Assembly (NCBI GenBank): GCA_905197385.1
Contig: CAJJYO010000100.1
Location: 1 to 6,120 of the forward strand
Reading direction: 5' to 3'
Source: an uncultured Collinsella sp.
GTDB lineage: Bacteria; Actinomycetota; Coriobacteriia; Coriobacteriales; Coriobacteriaceae
DNA length: 6,120 nucleotides
The translations under genes and the position numbers were made by a program. Each line of letters begins with the position of its first letter. Position 1 is the first letter of the stretch. The notes beneath the pieces are model-generated. The model was not told where the DNA came from. It saw only the letters and a list, made by a program, of their open reading frames with translations, and did no database searches. Below, one piece after another: positions 1 to 6,033 of this stretch.

Positions 1-21
1 TTCCTATCAGCCGTCGGGGGC

Positions 22-118
22 GGCGCGCCCCGCGCCGGCAGCACCCAACGGGCCCTCTCGGGGCAGGGACGTTCGGCCGTGCGCGGGCGCCCGGTCGGCG
101 GCCCGTTCTGGGCGCGCC
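22..118. repeat. GC-rich block with nested inverted repeats
   Basis: The first 120 bases are about 81% G+C (97 of 120 counted). Two perfect inverted repeats are nested: GGCGCGCCC at 22-30 pairs with GGGCGCGCC at 110-118, and AACGGGCC at 47-54 pairs with GGCCCGTT at 100-107. If transcribed, either strand could fold into a long two-helix arm enclosing 55-99. Some pairing is expected by chance at this composition, but the colinear nesting is notable. No gene start with a ribosome binding site is seen here. The window begins inside or just before this block, so its real extent is unknown. Confidence 0.45.
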
Positions 119-126
119 TCAATCGT

Positions 127-147
127 AGCCCGAGATGGTCCCGGGCT
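127..147. repeat. Short hairpin AGCCCG / CGGGCT
   Basis: AGCCCG at 127-132 is perfectly complementary to CGGGCT at 142-147 across a 9-base loop. It sits directly before the 51-bp repeat units and may be a third, more diverged unit of that array. No T-run follows on the plus strand, so it does not look like a standard terminator. Confidence 0.35.
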
Positions 148-259
148 GACAATTTCGACTGTAATGGACGTTCTTAAACGACTAGTCGCGGGGGACACTC
201 TTCGGCCACTCATTGGGGACGTACTTAAATGAGTGGTAGTTGGAGACACTCCTGGCCGA
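148..259. repeat. Imperfect 51-bp tandem repeat upstream of the regulator
   Basis: Two copies of a unit of about 51 bp lie head to tail. GGACGTTCTTAAA at 166-178 recurs as GGACGTACTTAAA at 217-229, and GACACTC at 194-200 recurs at 245-251, both exactly 51 bases apart. GGCC at 204-207 recurs at 254-257, 50 bases apart. The sequence between these words differs between copies but keeps a complementary-arm character: a 9-bp inverted repeat in the second copy, and CGACT (156-160) with AGTCG (184-188) in the first. The array ends about 160 bases before the regulator start codon. It may be operator DNA, a structured RNA or a repeat remnant; the sequence alone does not decide. Confidence 0.55.
206..236. 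repeat. Perfect 9-bp inverted repeat with 13-base spacer
   Basis: CCACTCATT at 206-214 is perfectly complementary to AATGAGTGG at 228-236. The 13-base loop contains the word GGACGTACTTA that is shared between the two 51-bp units. The shared sequence is therefore in the loop and the unshared sequence in the stem, the pattern expected if pairing is what is conserved. The site lies about 190 bases upstream of the regulator gene. Confidence 0.5.
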
Positions 260-362
260 GCTAGAGATCGCGCGCGTCCCTTCTGGTCCATGCGGCTCAA
301 AATCGCGGCGTGATGTGGACGGCTGGGGTCGAATTGGCAGCATTTCGAGCCTGGCTTCGATA

Positions 363-391
363 TTGAGACTGGTTCTTTATTAAAATAGATT
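363..391 (+). promoter_or_regulatory. Likely sigma-70 type promoter of the LuxR-type gene
   Basis: TTGAGA at 363-368 serves as a -35 box and TAGATT at 386-391 as a -10 box, 17 bases apart, in a conspicuously AT-rich island (about 361-400) within GC-rich DNA. Transcription would begin near 398, giving a leader of about 25 bases before the ATG at 422 that includes the GGGGG stretch at 411-415. TAAAAT at 381-386 is a nearer -10 match by sequence but has no good -35 at the right distance. Confidence 0.45.
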
Positions 392-421
392 TCCAGACAA
401 TTGAGCGGCTGGGGGTTAACC

Positions 422-1965
422 ATGAGGGGCATGGGAGACACAACCTCATATTTGCGTCGGGGCATTCGGGAGATTATATGCCTGGCGCTGTTCTTCTTCA
501 CGTTTTTGGCGTGCGAGTATCTTTTTGATGTGCGCATGGCCGAGTTCGTGTCTCCAAACGAGGTCGTTATTTATGAGAGCCTTGTCATCGGCGCGAGCGT
601 GATTGGCTTTTTTGTGCGTCCCATTCTGTATTATCACCGTTCCCATGCCATCGACGCAACGAGTGACGTCACGGGCGTTTTGCTGGTGGCGGCATTGCTG
701 CTGTTGATTATGGCGGTTCAGGTTGAGGTGGTAATTACCGGCGGTTTGGTGGCGTGCTGCGCGCTGGGCTACTGCGGATCGACTGCTCATGCAAATTTTG
801 CGAGGCGCTTTGCGCGAACGCCCTGCTTGGCGCGCGCCGCCGCACTTTCTTACGCCATGGGCGTTCTGGTGCAGGTTCTCAACCACATGGTGGTGCCTGT
901 CGGCATTCCTCAGCAGGCTGTTCTGGTCGTCTGTGCGATCGCGCAGGTGGCGTTGCTCCACGGTGCCCGACGCGCCAAGCTGCGCGACGAGTCCGATCCC
1001 AACTTTGAACCCAGTGCTGCCGAGCTTTCGGTAGATGCTCTGGAATATGGCGCCAAGTGGCATGACGATCCCGAGGCAAAGGCGGCATTCCGTCGCGCCG
1101 TAGTTCGCCTGACCGTGGCGACGGCGTATCTTTCCAGCGTATTCGCCGCTCTCAACGCGGGCTTCACGACCCTGCATGCTGTCGGAGCCGTCGATTTGGG
1201 CGATTGGCCGCGCCTGCTGCTTGTCGTGAGCTCGTTGGTCGCTGGCGCACTATTTGACCTGCACGGCCGCTCGTATATGAATATCGGCATGACATGTGCC
1301 GCCATACTGTCCACGTTTTCGTTCTTTGTGCTCATCGTCGATGGCAATGGCGGCAACGAGCTTGCTGCCACGATCATCTTTTATCTGGGCTTGGGCTTTT
1401 CGTGGTGTTCTTTACCACAAAATATGCCGCCGTCTCGCTCTATGCGCGCTGGTCATATTTTTGGCCGTGCATGGGTCGCGTCGTCAACAACGTGTGCTCG
1501 ATGTTCGTGACGGCGCCGGCAGTGGCGATTATCTCGAGTCAAAATGTGCTGGCTGCGGTCGGTGCGGCGCTCGTGATGTTTGTGGGCATTGCGATTACGC
1601 TGCTGGGGCAGTTGGGGCAACGGGCCGATGATGCCGCGATGCGGGACGGACTGCCGCTTGCCACCGACGATCTTGGTGGGGATCTTGCGCCCACATGCTC
1701 CGACCCCGAGCCCGTGGAGGCAGCGGAGCTCACGTCCGATGAACGCCTTGATGCCTTCGTCGCCACCTTTGGGCTTACAGAGCGCGAGCGCGATATTCTT
1801 GAGGTCTTGGTCGTTTCGGACCAGAGCGTTCAGGACATCGCCACAACGTTCTTTCTTTCGCGCTCCACGCTCTATCGCCACATTTCCTCGATCAACAAAA
1901 AGGCCGGTACCGCCTCGCGTGTGGCCCTTATCAACTTCTTCTGGTCCTGGACACCCAAGGACTAG
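422..1965 (+). pseudogene. Frameshifted membrane-bound LuxR-family transcriptional regulator
   Basis: This encodes a one-component regulator with about 12 predicted membrane helices and a C-terminal GerE/LuxR DNA-binding domain. The frame opened at 422 covers roughly ten helices (about residues 17-336), then breaks at 1397-1400. Restoring one T in the TTTT run makes one continuous protein of 514 residues. It then has two more helices (about 354-372 and 376-396), an acidic linker, and the HTH from residue 452 (LTERERDILEVL, then SVQDIATTFFLSRSTLYRHI). As it stands, the first frame stops at 1508-1510 after 362 residues and lacks the HTH. ATG 422 is preferred over TTG 401 because GGGGG at 411-415 lies six bases before it; ATG 431 is also possible. 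Related proteins in Eggerthella and Collinsella often control neighbouring catabolic genes, but no obvious target lies here. The break could be a real mutation, a phase-variable state or a sequencing error. Confidence 0.8.
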
Positions 1966-1979
1966 CTAACCTCCCAATA

Positions 1980-2046
1980 AGTTGCGGTGGAATAGTCCCT
2001 AAATTAAAGTCACGGGGCTTTAAACAGGAACTATTTCACCGCAACT
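1980..2046. terminator. Long hairpin between convergent genes, terminator or palindromic repeat
   Basis: Positions 1980-2000 pair with 2026-2046 over 21 positions with one G-T wobble and one C-A mismatch; the arms begin AGTTGCGGTG and end CACCGCAACT. An inner stem TTAAAG (2004-2009) with CTTTAA (2018-2023) extends the structure. It starts 14 bases after the regulator stop and lies about 100 bases beyond the mgtA stop, so it could end transcription from both sides. There is no clear T-run on either side, which argues against a simple intrinsic terminator. Its ends match those of the hairpin after pyrE, suggesting a dispersed palindromic repeat family. Confidence 0.65.
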
Positions 2047-2062
2047 GCTGGGGGGATAGACT

Positions 2063-2128
2063 GCGGCGGCGGCAGAGGCAGCGGCAGCGGCGTTGGCAGC
2101 TGTGGTAGTGGCAACGGCAGCTGGCAGG
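2063..2128. repeat. Hexanucleotide-rich GGCAGC stretch
   Basis: From 2071 the sequence runs in six-base steps: GGCAGA, GGCAGC, GGCAGC, GGCGTT, GGCAGC, then diverged units to about 2128. It lies between the long hairpin and the mgtA stop codon. One plus-strand frame would read as Gly-Ser-rich and one minus-strand frame as Leu-Pro-rich, but neither has a start codon with a ribosome binding site here. It looks like a degenerate short tandem repeat. Confidence 0.5.
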
Positions 2129-2146
2129 GTGTTTTCCGTCTACTTG

Positions 2147-4915
2147 CTACAGCAGCTCGCCGTGGCGGGCAATGTAGCGGCACTTTGCCAGCTGGGTGAG
2201 CGCGATATAGGCGATAACGATGCCAATGAGCAGCCCAAAAAAGCTCGTGGGCAGCGGCATGAGGCCGAGCACATCGGCGATGGGGCTTGCCGGCAGCCAG
2301 GTGACGAGCGCCAGGCCCAGCACGGTAAGAACGCACAATGCGGGCGCGGCGTGGTCGCGCGGGCTCGGCAGATGCGGGGAGCGCAACATGTGGACCACGA
2401 GTGTCTGCGACCACATGGACTCGACAAACCAGCCGCTCTGGAAGAGCGCAGCAAAGGTCGCCATACCCGCGACGTCGCCCGCGGCGGCAAGCTCGGACCA
2501 GCTTGCGTCCACGGCGGCGGGGCACACGACAAAGAAGAGCGCGGCGAAGGTCACGATGTCAAACAGCGAGCTCACGGGGCCCAGCTCGAGCATAAAGCCC
2601 TTGATGGATGCGGCGTCCCAGGCACGCGGGCGGGCAGTCCAGGCGTCATCGACGGTGTCCCACGGCAGTGCGATGCACACGATCTCGTAGACCAGCGACA
2701 GCAGTACCAGCTGCAGGGCGCTCATGGGCAAAAACGGCAAGAACAGGCTCGCGACGGTCACGGACAGCACATTGCCAAAGTTGGAGCTCACCGTGGTCTT
2801 GAGGTACTTGAGCAGGTTGCCGTAAGTGCGGCGGCCTTCGATGATGCCGCGCTCGAGCACGCCCAGGTCCTTCTGAAGCAAGATGATATCGGCGGATTCC
2901 TTGGCAATGTCGACGGCCGAATCGACCGAGATGCCGCAATCGCTCGCACGCATGGCGGCGGCGTCGTTGATGCCGTCGCCCATAAAGCCCACGGTGTGGC
3001 CGAGCATCTCGCGCATGACACGTACCAGGCGCGCCTTCTGCAGCGGCGAGAGCTTGGCGAAGAGGTGGGTTTTCTCGGCGCGCTTGGCAAGTTCGGCGTC
3101 ATCGAGCGCATCGATCTCGGAGCCGAGCAAGACGTTGCTCGCATCGATACCAATCTGCTCGCAGACGGTGGCGGCGACGCGGTCGTTGTCGCCGGTTAGG
3201 ACCTTGACCGCCACGCCCTTGGCCTCGAGGGTGGCGACGGCGCCCGCGGCACTTGCTTTGGGCGGATCGAGGAAGGCCAAAAAGCCCATCAGCACCATGT
3301 CGCACTCGTCGGCGATGCCAAACTCGCCCACGCAGCGCGGATTGGTCTTCTGCGCCACGGCAATTACGCGTAGGCCCTCGGCGTTAAGTCCGGCGATCTG
3401 CTTGCGAATCTGGGCGAGCTTCTCGTCGGTGAGCGGCTGAGCGATGCCATCGATCTCGACAAAGGAGCAGATCTCGAGCATTTCCTCGGCGGCGCCCTTG
3501 GTAACCATCTGGGTTTTGCCTTGGGCGTCGGCGACAACTACGCTCAGGCGACGGCGCGAGAAATCGAAGGGAACCTCGTCGACCTTGGTGTAGCGGTCGC
3601 GCAGGCTCTGGCCCAGCATGGAATCGGGTGCGACGGTCGAGGGTGTCACATCGGCACGGTCGATTACGGCCAGGTCGATAAGATTTTTGAGGCCGGTCTG
3701 GAAGAAGCTGTTCAAAAACGCATGGCGCAGCACGCGCGCGTCCTCGTTGCCATCGGTGTTGAGGTAGCGCTCGAGCACGATGCGGTCTTCGGTGAGGGTG
3801 CCGGTCTTGTCGCAGCACAGGACGTCCATCGCTCCGAGGTTTTGAATCGCCGGCAGCTCCCTGACGATAACCTGGCGACGGGCGAGGTCCTTGGCGCCCT
3901 GCGACAGGCTCGTGGTCACGATGACGGGAAGCATCTGCGGCGTGATGCCCACGGCCACGCTCGTGGCGAACAGCAGCGCGTCGATGACGTTGCCCTTGGT
4001 GGCGGCGTTGATGGCAAAGACGGCCGGCGCCATAACGAGCATCAGGCGCACCAGCAGCATGGAGACGCTCGAGACGCCGCGGTCAAACGCGCTTTTTTCG
4101 CCGCGCCCGTTGAGCATCTTGGCGATGCCGCCCAGGTAGGTGTCCGAGCCGGTGGCAACGACAAGCGCCATGGCGGCGCCGTTTTGCACGGAGGTGCCGG
4201 TAAAGACGATGTTCTTGCAGGCAGAGAGTGGCAGTGCGGAGCCGTCGGCGCCCTCGACGACGGTGACGGCGGTGGTCTTCTCGACGGCCTCGCTCTCGCC
4301 GGTGAGTGCGGACTCGATCACAAACAGGTCGCGCGCGGTGATGATGCGGGCATCTGCCGGCACCATATCGCCGGCAGAGAGGCGGATTACATCGCCGGGG
4401 ACGAGTTCGTCGAAGGGGATCTCGATGCGCCCGCCGTCGCGCAGGGCGGTGCAAGTGTTGGAGACCAGGTCCTTGAGGGCCTCTGCCGCATTGCCGCTGC
4501 GGGCTTCCTGGATAAACTTCATGCCGCCCGATACCAGCAGCATGGTGCCGATGACGATGACCGTGGAGGGGTCGCGCTGCGGTTCGGGCACGGCGAGCAC
4601 GTCGATGTAGAGCGAGACCAGTGCGAGCGCGGCGAGGATGCCGGCGAAGGGATCGATGAACGCGTCGGCGATGCGGCGGGCGAGCGTTTTGGTCGTTGCC
4701 TCGATGGTGTTGGGGCCGACGGCGTTCAGGCGCTCAGTTGCCTGCTCGACGGTGAGGCCGTTTGCCGTGGCGTCAAGCAGTACGAGGGCGTCCTCGGCAC
4801 TATGGGTGGCGGCGAATATGGTGTTCTTGGACAGGCCGGTATGAGCGGCAGGGCGCGCCGTGCGGCGGCGCTTGGAGATGGCTTCGAGTACCGTGACGGT
4901 TTTGAGCATCAGCAT
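2147..4915 (-). CDS. mgtA: Magnesium-translocating P-type ATPase (MgtA/MgtB type, P3B)
   Basis: This 922-residue membrane pump, near the usual family length of about 900, uses ATP hydrolysis to import Mg2+ across the cytoplasmic membrane. Visible motifs are actuator TGES (205-208), phosphorylation site DKTGTLT with Asp369, nucleotide-binding KGA (473-475), TGDN (574-577) and the hinge GDGIND (646-651). The MgtA-type stretch GISVDSAVDIAKESADIILL follows the hinge. Membrane helices are near 88-105, 116-132, 285-304, 309-334, 711-730, 733-751 and three or four more to about 906. SNFGN (711-715) and PWD (751-753) are typical of MgtA. The M4 motif reads TPQMLP (325-330) rather than the TPEMLP I recall from enterobacterial MgtA, and M6 has Glu744 where Asp is usual. 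The start has AGGAGG (4921-4926) five bases before ATG; a second ATG lies two codons in. The gene is divergent from pyrE and has a long structured leader. Confidence 0.93.
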   Translation of the reverse strand: MLMLKTVTVLEAISKRRRTARPAAHTGLSKNTIFAATHSAEDALVLLDATANGLTVEQATERLNAVGPNTIEATTKTLARRIADAFIDPFAGILAALALVSLYIDVLAVPEPQRDPSTVIVIGTMLLVSGGMKFIQEARSGNAAEALKDLVSNTCTALRDGGRIEIPFDELVPGDVIRLSAGDMVPADARIITARDLFVIESALTGESEAVEKTTAVTVVEGADGSALPLSACKNIVFTGTSVQNGAAMALVVATGSDTYLGGIAKMLNGRGEKSAFDRGVSSVSMLLVRLMLVMAPAVFAINAATKGNVIDALLFATSVAVGITPQMLPVIVTTSLSQGAKDLARRQVIVRELPAIQNLGAMDVLCCDKTGTLTEDRIVLERYLNTDGNEDARVLRHAFLNSFFQTGLKNLIDLAVIDRADVTPSTVAPDSMLGQSLRDRYTKVDEVPFDFSRRRLSVVVADAQGKTQMVTKGAAEEMLEICSFVEIDGIAQPLTDEKLAQIRKQIAGLNAEGLRVIAVAQKTNPRCVGEFGIADECDMVLMGFLAFLDPPKASAAGAVATLEAKGVAVKVLTGDNDRVAATVCEQIGIDASNVLLGSEIDALDDAELAKRAEKTHLFAKLSPLQKARLVRVMREMLGHTVGFMGDGINDAAAMRASDCGISVDSAVDIAKESADIILLQKDLGVLERGIIEGRRTYGNLLKYLKTTVSSNFGNVLSVTVASLFLPFLPMSALQLVLLSLVYEIVCIALPWDTVDDAWTARPRAWDAASIKGFMLELGPVSSLFDIVTFAALFFVVCPAAVDASWSELAAAGDVAGMATFAALFQSGWFVESMWSQTLVVHMLRSPHLPSPRDHAAPALCVLTVLGLALVTWLPASPIADVLGLMPLPTSFFGLLIGIVIAYIALTQLAKCRYIARHGELL

Positions 4916-5000
4916 AGGGTCCTCCTTGTTGAGGGGAGTTAGCGTACGTGTCGTATTTGCTTCAAAAAACCTAGATGTCGCTCACGTCAAGCTCTTGAGC

Positions 5001-5028
5001 CCACAAAGGGTGCAGCGCGCCTTTGCGG
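5001..5028 (-). promoter_or_regulatory. Stem-loop in the mgtA leader
   Basis: CCACAAAGG at 5001-5009 pairs with CCTTTGCGG at 5020-5028 over nine positions with one wobble, across a 10-base loop. It lies between the leader-peptide stop codon and the mgtA start. It is followed in the transcript by the short GCTCA/TGAGC stem and a T6 run, so it may be part of an anti-termination or termination switch. Confidence 0.4.
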
Positions 5029-5054
5029 TGGTTTTGGCGATCTGCCGGTGGCGT

Positions 5055-5126
5055 TTATGCGTGTGCGGAGTCCTCGCGGCGTGCCGAGGGCGACATGCAG
5101 GTTTTTCGACTAGGACTGCCTTCCAT
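5055..5126 (-). CDS. Putative 23-residue leader peptide upstream of mgtA
   Basis: A 24-codon frame (ATG at 5126, TAA at 5055-5057) is preceded by AGGAGG (5133-5138) within AGGAGGTG, an almost perfect match to the 16S rRNA tail, six bases before the ATG. The peptide begins MEGSPSRKTC, contains RRED near its end and stops 139 bases before the mgtA start. It has no membrane segment and resembles no family I know. Salmonella mgtA is controlled by a short leader peptide (MgtL) whose translation stalls or aborts at low Mg2+; this frame has the same position but not the dense Pro/acidic N-terminus. Both arms of one leader stem lie inside it, so a translating ribosome would change folding. It could also be an unused start, but the strength of the site argues for translation. 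Confidence 0.5.
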   Translation of the reverse strand: MEGSPSRKTCMSPSARREDSAHA

Positions 5127-5138
5127 GGCACACCTCCT

Positions 5139-5161
5139 AAAGGCTGAGCGCAGCGCACTTT
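5139..5161 (-). promoter_or_regulatory. Hairpin abutting the leader-peptide ribosome binding site
   Basis: AAAGGCTG (5139-5146) pairs with CAGC (5151-5154) and CTTT (5158-5161) around a three-base bulge (5155-5157), with a 4-base loop. Its edge touches the AGGAGG at 5133-5138. It may present or partly occlude that ribosome binding site. Confidence 0.35.
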
Positions 5162-5182
5162 GGGTATCTCGTACCCCTTTTT
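5162..5182 (+). terminator. Small terminator-like hairpin with T-run
   Basis: GGGTA (5162-5166) pairs with TACCC (5172-5176) across a 5-base loop, followed on the plus strand by CTTTTT. The shape is that of a weak intrinsic terminator on the plus strand. No plus-strand gene ends here, so it would at most stop antisense transcription running toward pyrE. On the minus strand the same stem would lie near the 5' end of the mgtA transcript and could protect it. Confidence 0.35.
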
Positions 5183-5193
5183 AATCCGTCCGT

Positions 5194-5222
5194 ATTCTTG
5201 ATGAGGGGGTTTGACATGTCAA
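5194..5222 (-). promoter_or_regulatory. Likely mgtA promoter
   Basis: On the minus strand TTGACA (5222-5217) is a consensus -35 box, and AAGAAT (5199-5194) lies exactly 17 bases downstream as a 4-of-6 match to the -10 box. Transcription would start near 5187. The -35 box lies inside a perfect palindrome, so a bound regulator would compete directly with RNA polymerase. Confidence 0.5.
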
Positions 5223-5226
5223 CCCC
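5207..5226. promoter_or_regulatory. Palindromic operator-like site TTGACATGTCAA
   Basis: TTGACATGTCAA at 5211-5222 is a perfect 12-bp palindrome. It is flanked by GGG (5207-5209) and CCC (5224-5226), which extend the symmetry across one mismatched pair. It sits in the divergent mgtA-pyrE region over the mgtA -35 box, about 130 bases before the pyrE start. This is the usual geometry of a dimeric repressor site. The cognate regulator cannot be named from the sequence. Confidence 0.5.
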
Positions 5227-5352
5227 ATTGTTCGGAAAACCATTCCCCCTGACAAAGCCTTTACAGAATGCCGTGGCCCCAAAGCGCGCCCGCATCTACG
5301 CTTCGCCTGCGCTAAACTGGAAGGCACGTACGCGATTACGAGAGGAGCCCGC

Positions 5353-6033
5353 ATGGAGGCTTACAAGCAAGAGTTCATCAAGTTTATGGTCGAGTCCGAC
5401 GTCCTTAAGTTCGGCAGCTTTACGCTCAAGAGCGGCCGTCAGTCCCCGTTCTTTATGAACGCCGGCGCTTACGTGACGGGCTATCAGCTCAAGAAGCTGG
5501 GCGAGTATTACGCCCAGGCCATCCACGATAACTTTGGCGACGACTTTGATGTGCTGTTTGGACCGGCCTACAAGGGTATTCCGCTGGCCGTCGTGACCGC
5601 AATTGCCTACCACGAGCTGTACGGCAAGGAGGTCAAGTACTGCTGCGACCGCAAGGAGGCCAAGGATCACGGTGCCGATAAGGGCAACCTGCTGGGTTAT
5701 GAGCCCAAGGACGGCGACCGTGTGGTCATGGTCGAGGACGTTACCACCAGCGGCAAGTCCATCGACGAGACCTATCCCAAGGTCAAGGCGGCTGCCGACG
5801 TCGAAATCAAGGGCCTGATCGTGTCCCTCAATCGCATGGAGGTCGGCAAGGGCGGCGTGACCACCGCGCAGAAGGAGATTGAGGCCAAGTACGGTTTCCC
5901 CGTCGCGAGCATTGTTTCCATGGCTGAGGTCGTCGAGACCCTCTACAACCACGAGATCGATGGCAAGGTCGTCATCGATGACGAACTCAAGACCGCCATC
6001 GACGCCTACTACGAGCAGTACGGAGCACGTTAG
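5353..6033 (+). CDS. pyrE: Orotate phosphoribosyltransferase
   Basis: This cytoplasmic enzyme of de novo pyrimidine synthesis joins orotate and PRPP to give orotidine 5'-phosphate and pyrophosphate. The 226-residue protein is near the usual family length. FGSFTLKSGRQSPFF (20-34) is the N-terminal orotate-side segment, and YKGIPL (73-78) is conserved. DRKEAKDHG (99-107) is the mobile catalytic loop with the Lys and His residues. VVMVEDVTTSGKS (124-136) is the PRPP-binding signature with the paired acids Glu128-Asp129. The start is supported by AGGAG at 5343-5347, five bases before the ATG. No other pyr gene is in the window. TAAACT at 5313-5318 could be a -10 box, but no convincing -35 partner was found. 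The gene ends at a TAG that lies inside the base of a strong hairpin. Confidence 0.95.
   Translation: MEAYKQEFIKFMVESDVLKFGSFTLKSGRQSPFFMNAGAYVTGYQLKKLGEYYAQAIHDNFGDDFDVLFGPAYKGIPLAVVTAIAYHELYGKEVKYCCDRKEAKDHGADKGNLLGYEPKDGDRVVMVEDVTTSGKSIDETYPKVKAAADVEIKGLIVSLNRMEVGKGGVTTAQKEIEAKYGFPVASIVSMAEVVETLYNHEIDGKVVIDDELKTAIDAYYEQYGAR

Larger units (their letters stand above)
4916..5187 (-). promoter_or_regulatory. Long structured 5' leader of mgtA
   Basis: If transcription starts near 5187, the mgtA transcript has a leader of about 270 nt. In transcript order it holds a bulged hairpin (5139-5161), a strong ribosome binding site and 23-codon frame, alternative stems within that frame (AGGACT 5112-5117 with AGTCCT 5069-5074; CCTCG 5072-5076 with CGAGG 5085-5089), a 9-bp stem with one G-T pair (5001-5009 with 5020-5028), and GCTCA/TGAGC (4980-4984 with 4996-5000). 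A run of six T in the transcript sense (4964-4969) follows that last stem after ten bases. This layout suggests translation-coupled attenuation, perhaps responsive to Mg2+. That is inference; I do not recognise the leader as a known riboswitch class. Confidence 0.5.

Noticed and set aside
7..537. Minus-strand open frame of 176 codons across the upstream region, with a 17-residue internal periodicity (VSP-containing units)
   Set aside because: Its first ATG lies inside the regulator gene with no ribosome binding site, and its composition is that of GC-rich non-coding sequence. The periodicity follows automatically because the DNA repeat is 51 bp, a multiple of three.
1391..1412. Programmed ribosomal frameshift in the LuxR-type gene
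   Set aside because: No X-XXY-YYZ heptamer fits the reading frame, and I saw no clear downstream pseudoknot. A simple one-base loss in a T-run explains the break.
2008..2192. Gly-Ser-rich plus-strand frame through the hexamer tract
   Set aside because: It has no start codon and overlaps the end of mgtA. The composition simply reflects the GGCAGC repeat.
3521..4942. Long plus-strand open frame opposite mgtA
   Set aside because: It is the antisense shadow of the high-GC mgtA gene, rich in Gly, Asp and His with no recognisable domain. The minus-strand frame has every P-type ATPase motif.
4860..5147. Plus-strand 95-codon frame crossing the mgtA start and leader
   Set aside because: It has no ribosome binding site, overlaps the mgtA coding start in antisense, and covers a region better explained as the mgtA leader.
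4916..5187. Canonical M-box (ykoK) magnesium riboswitch
   Set aside because: Only short scattered words resemble it. The conserved central block and its spacing to the 3' element are absent, so I do not call it.
5260..5318. pyrE promoter from TTTACA (5260-5265) or TAAACT (5313-5318)
   Set aside because: The two boxes are far too widely spaced to act together, and neither has a convincing partner at 16-18 bases.
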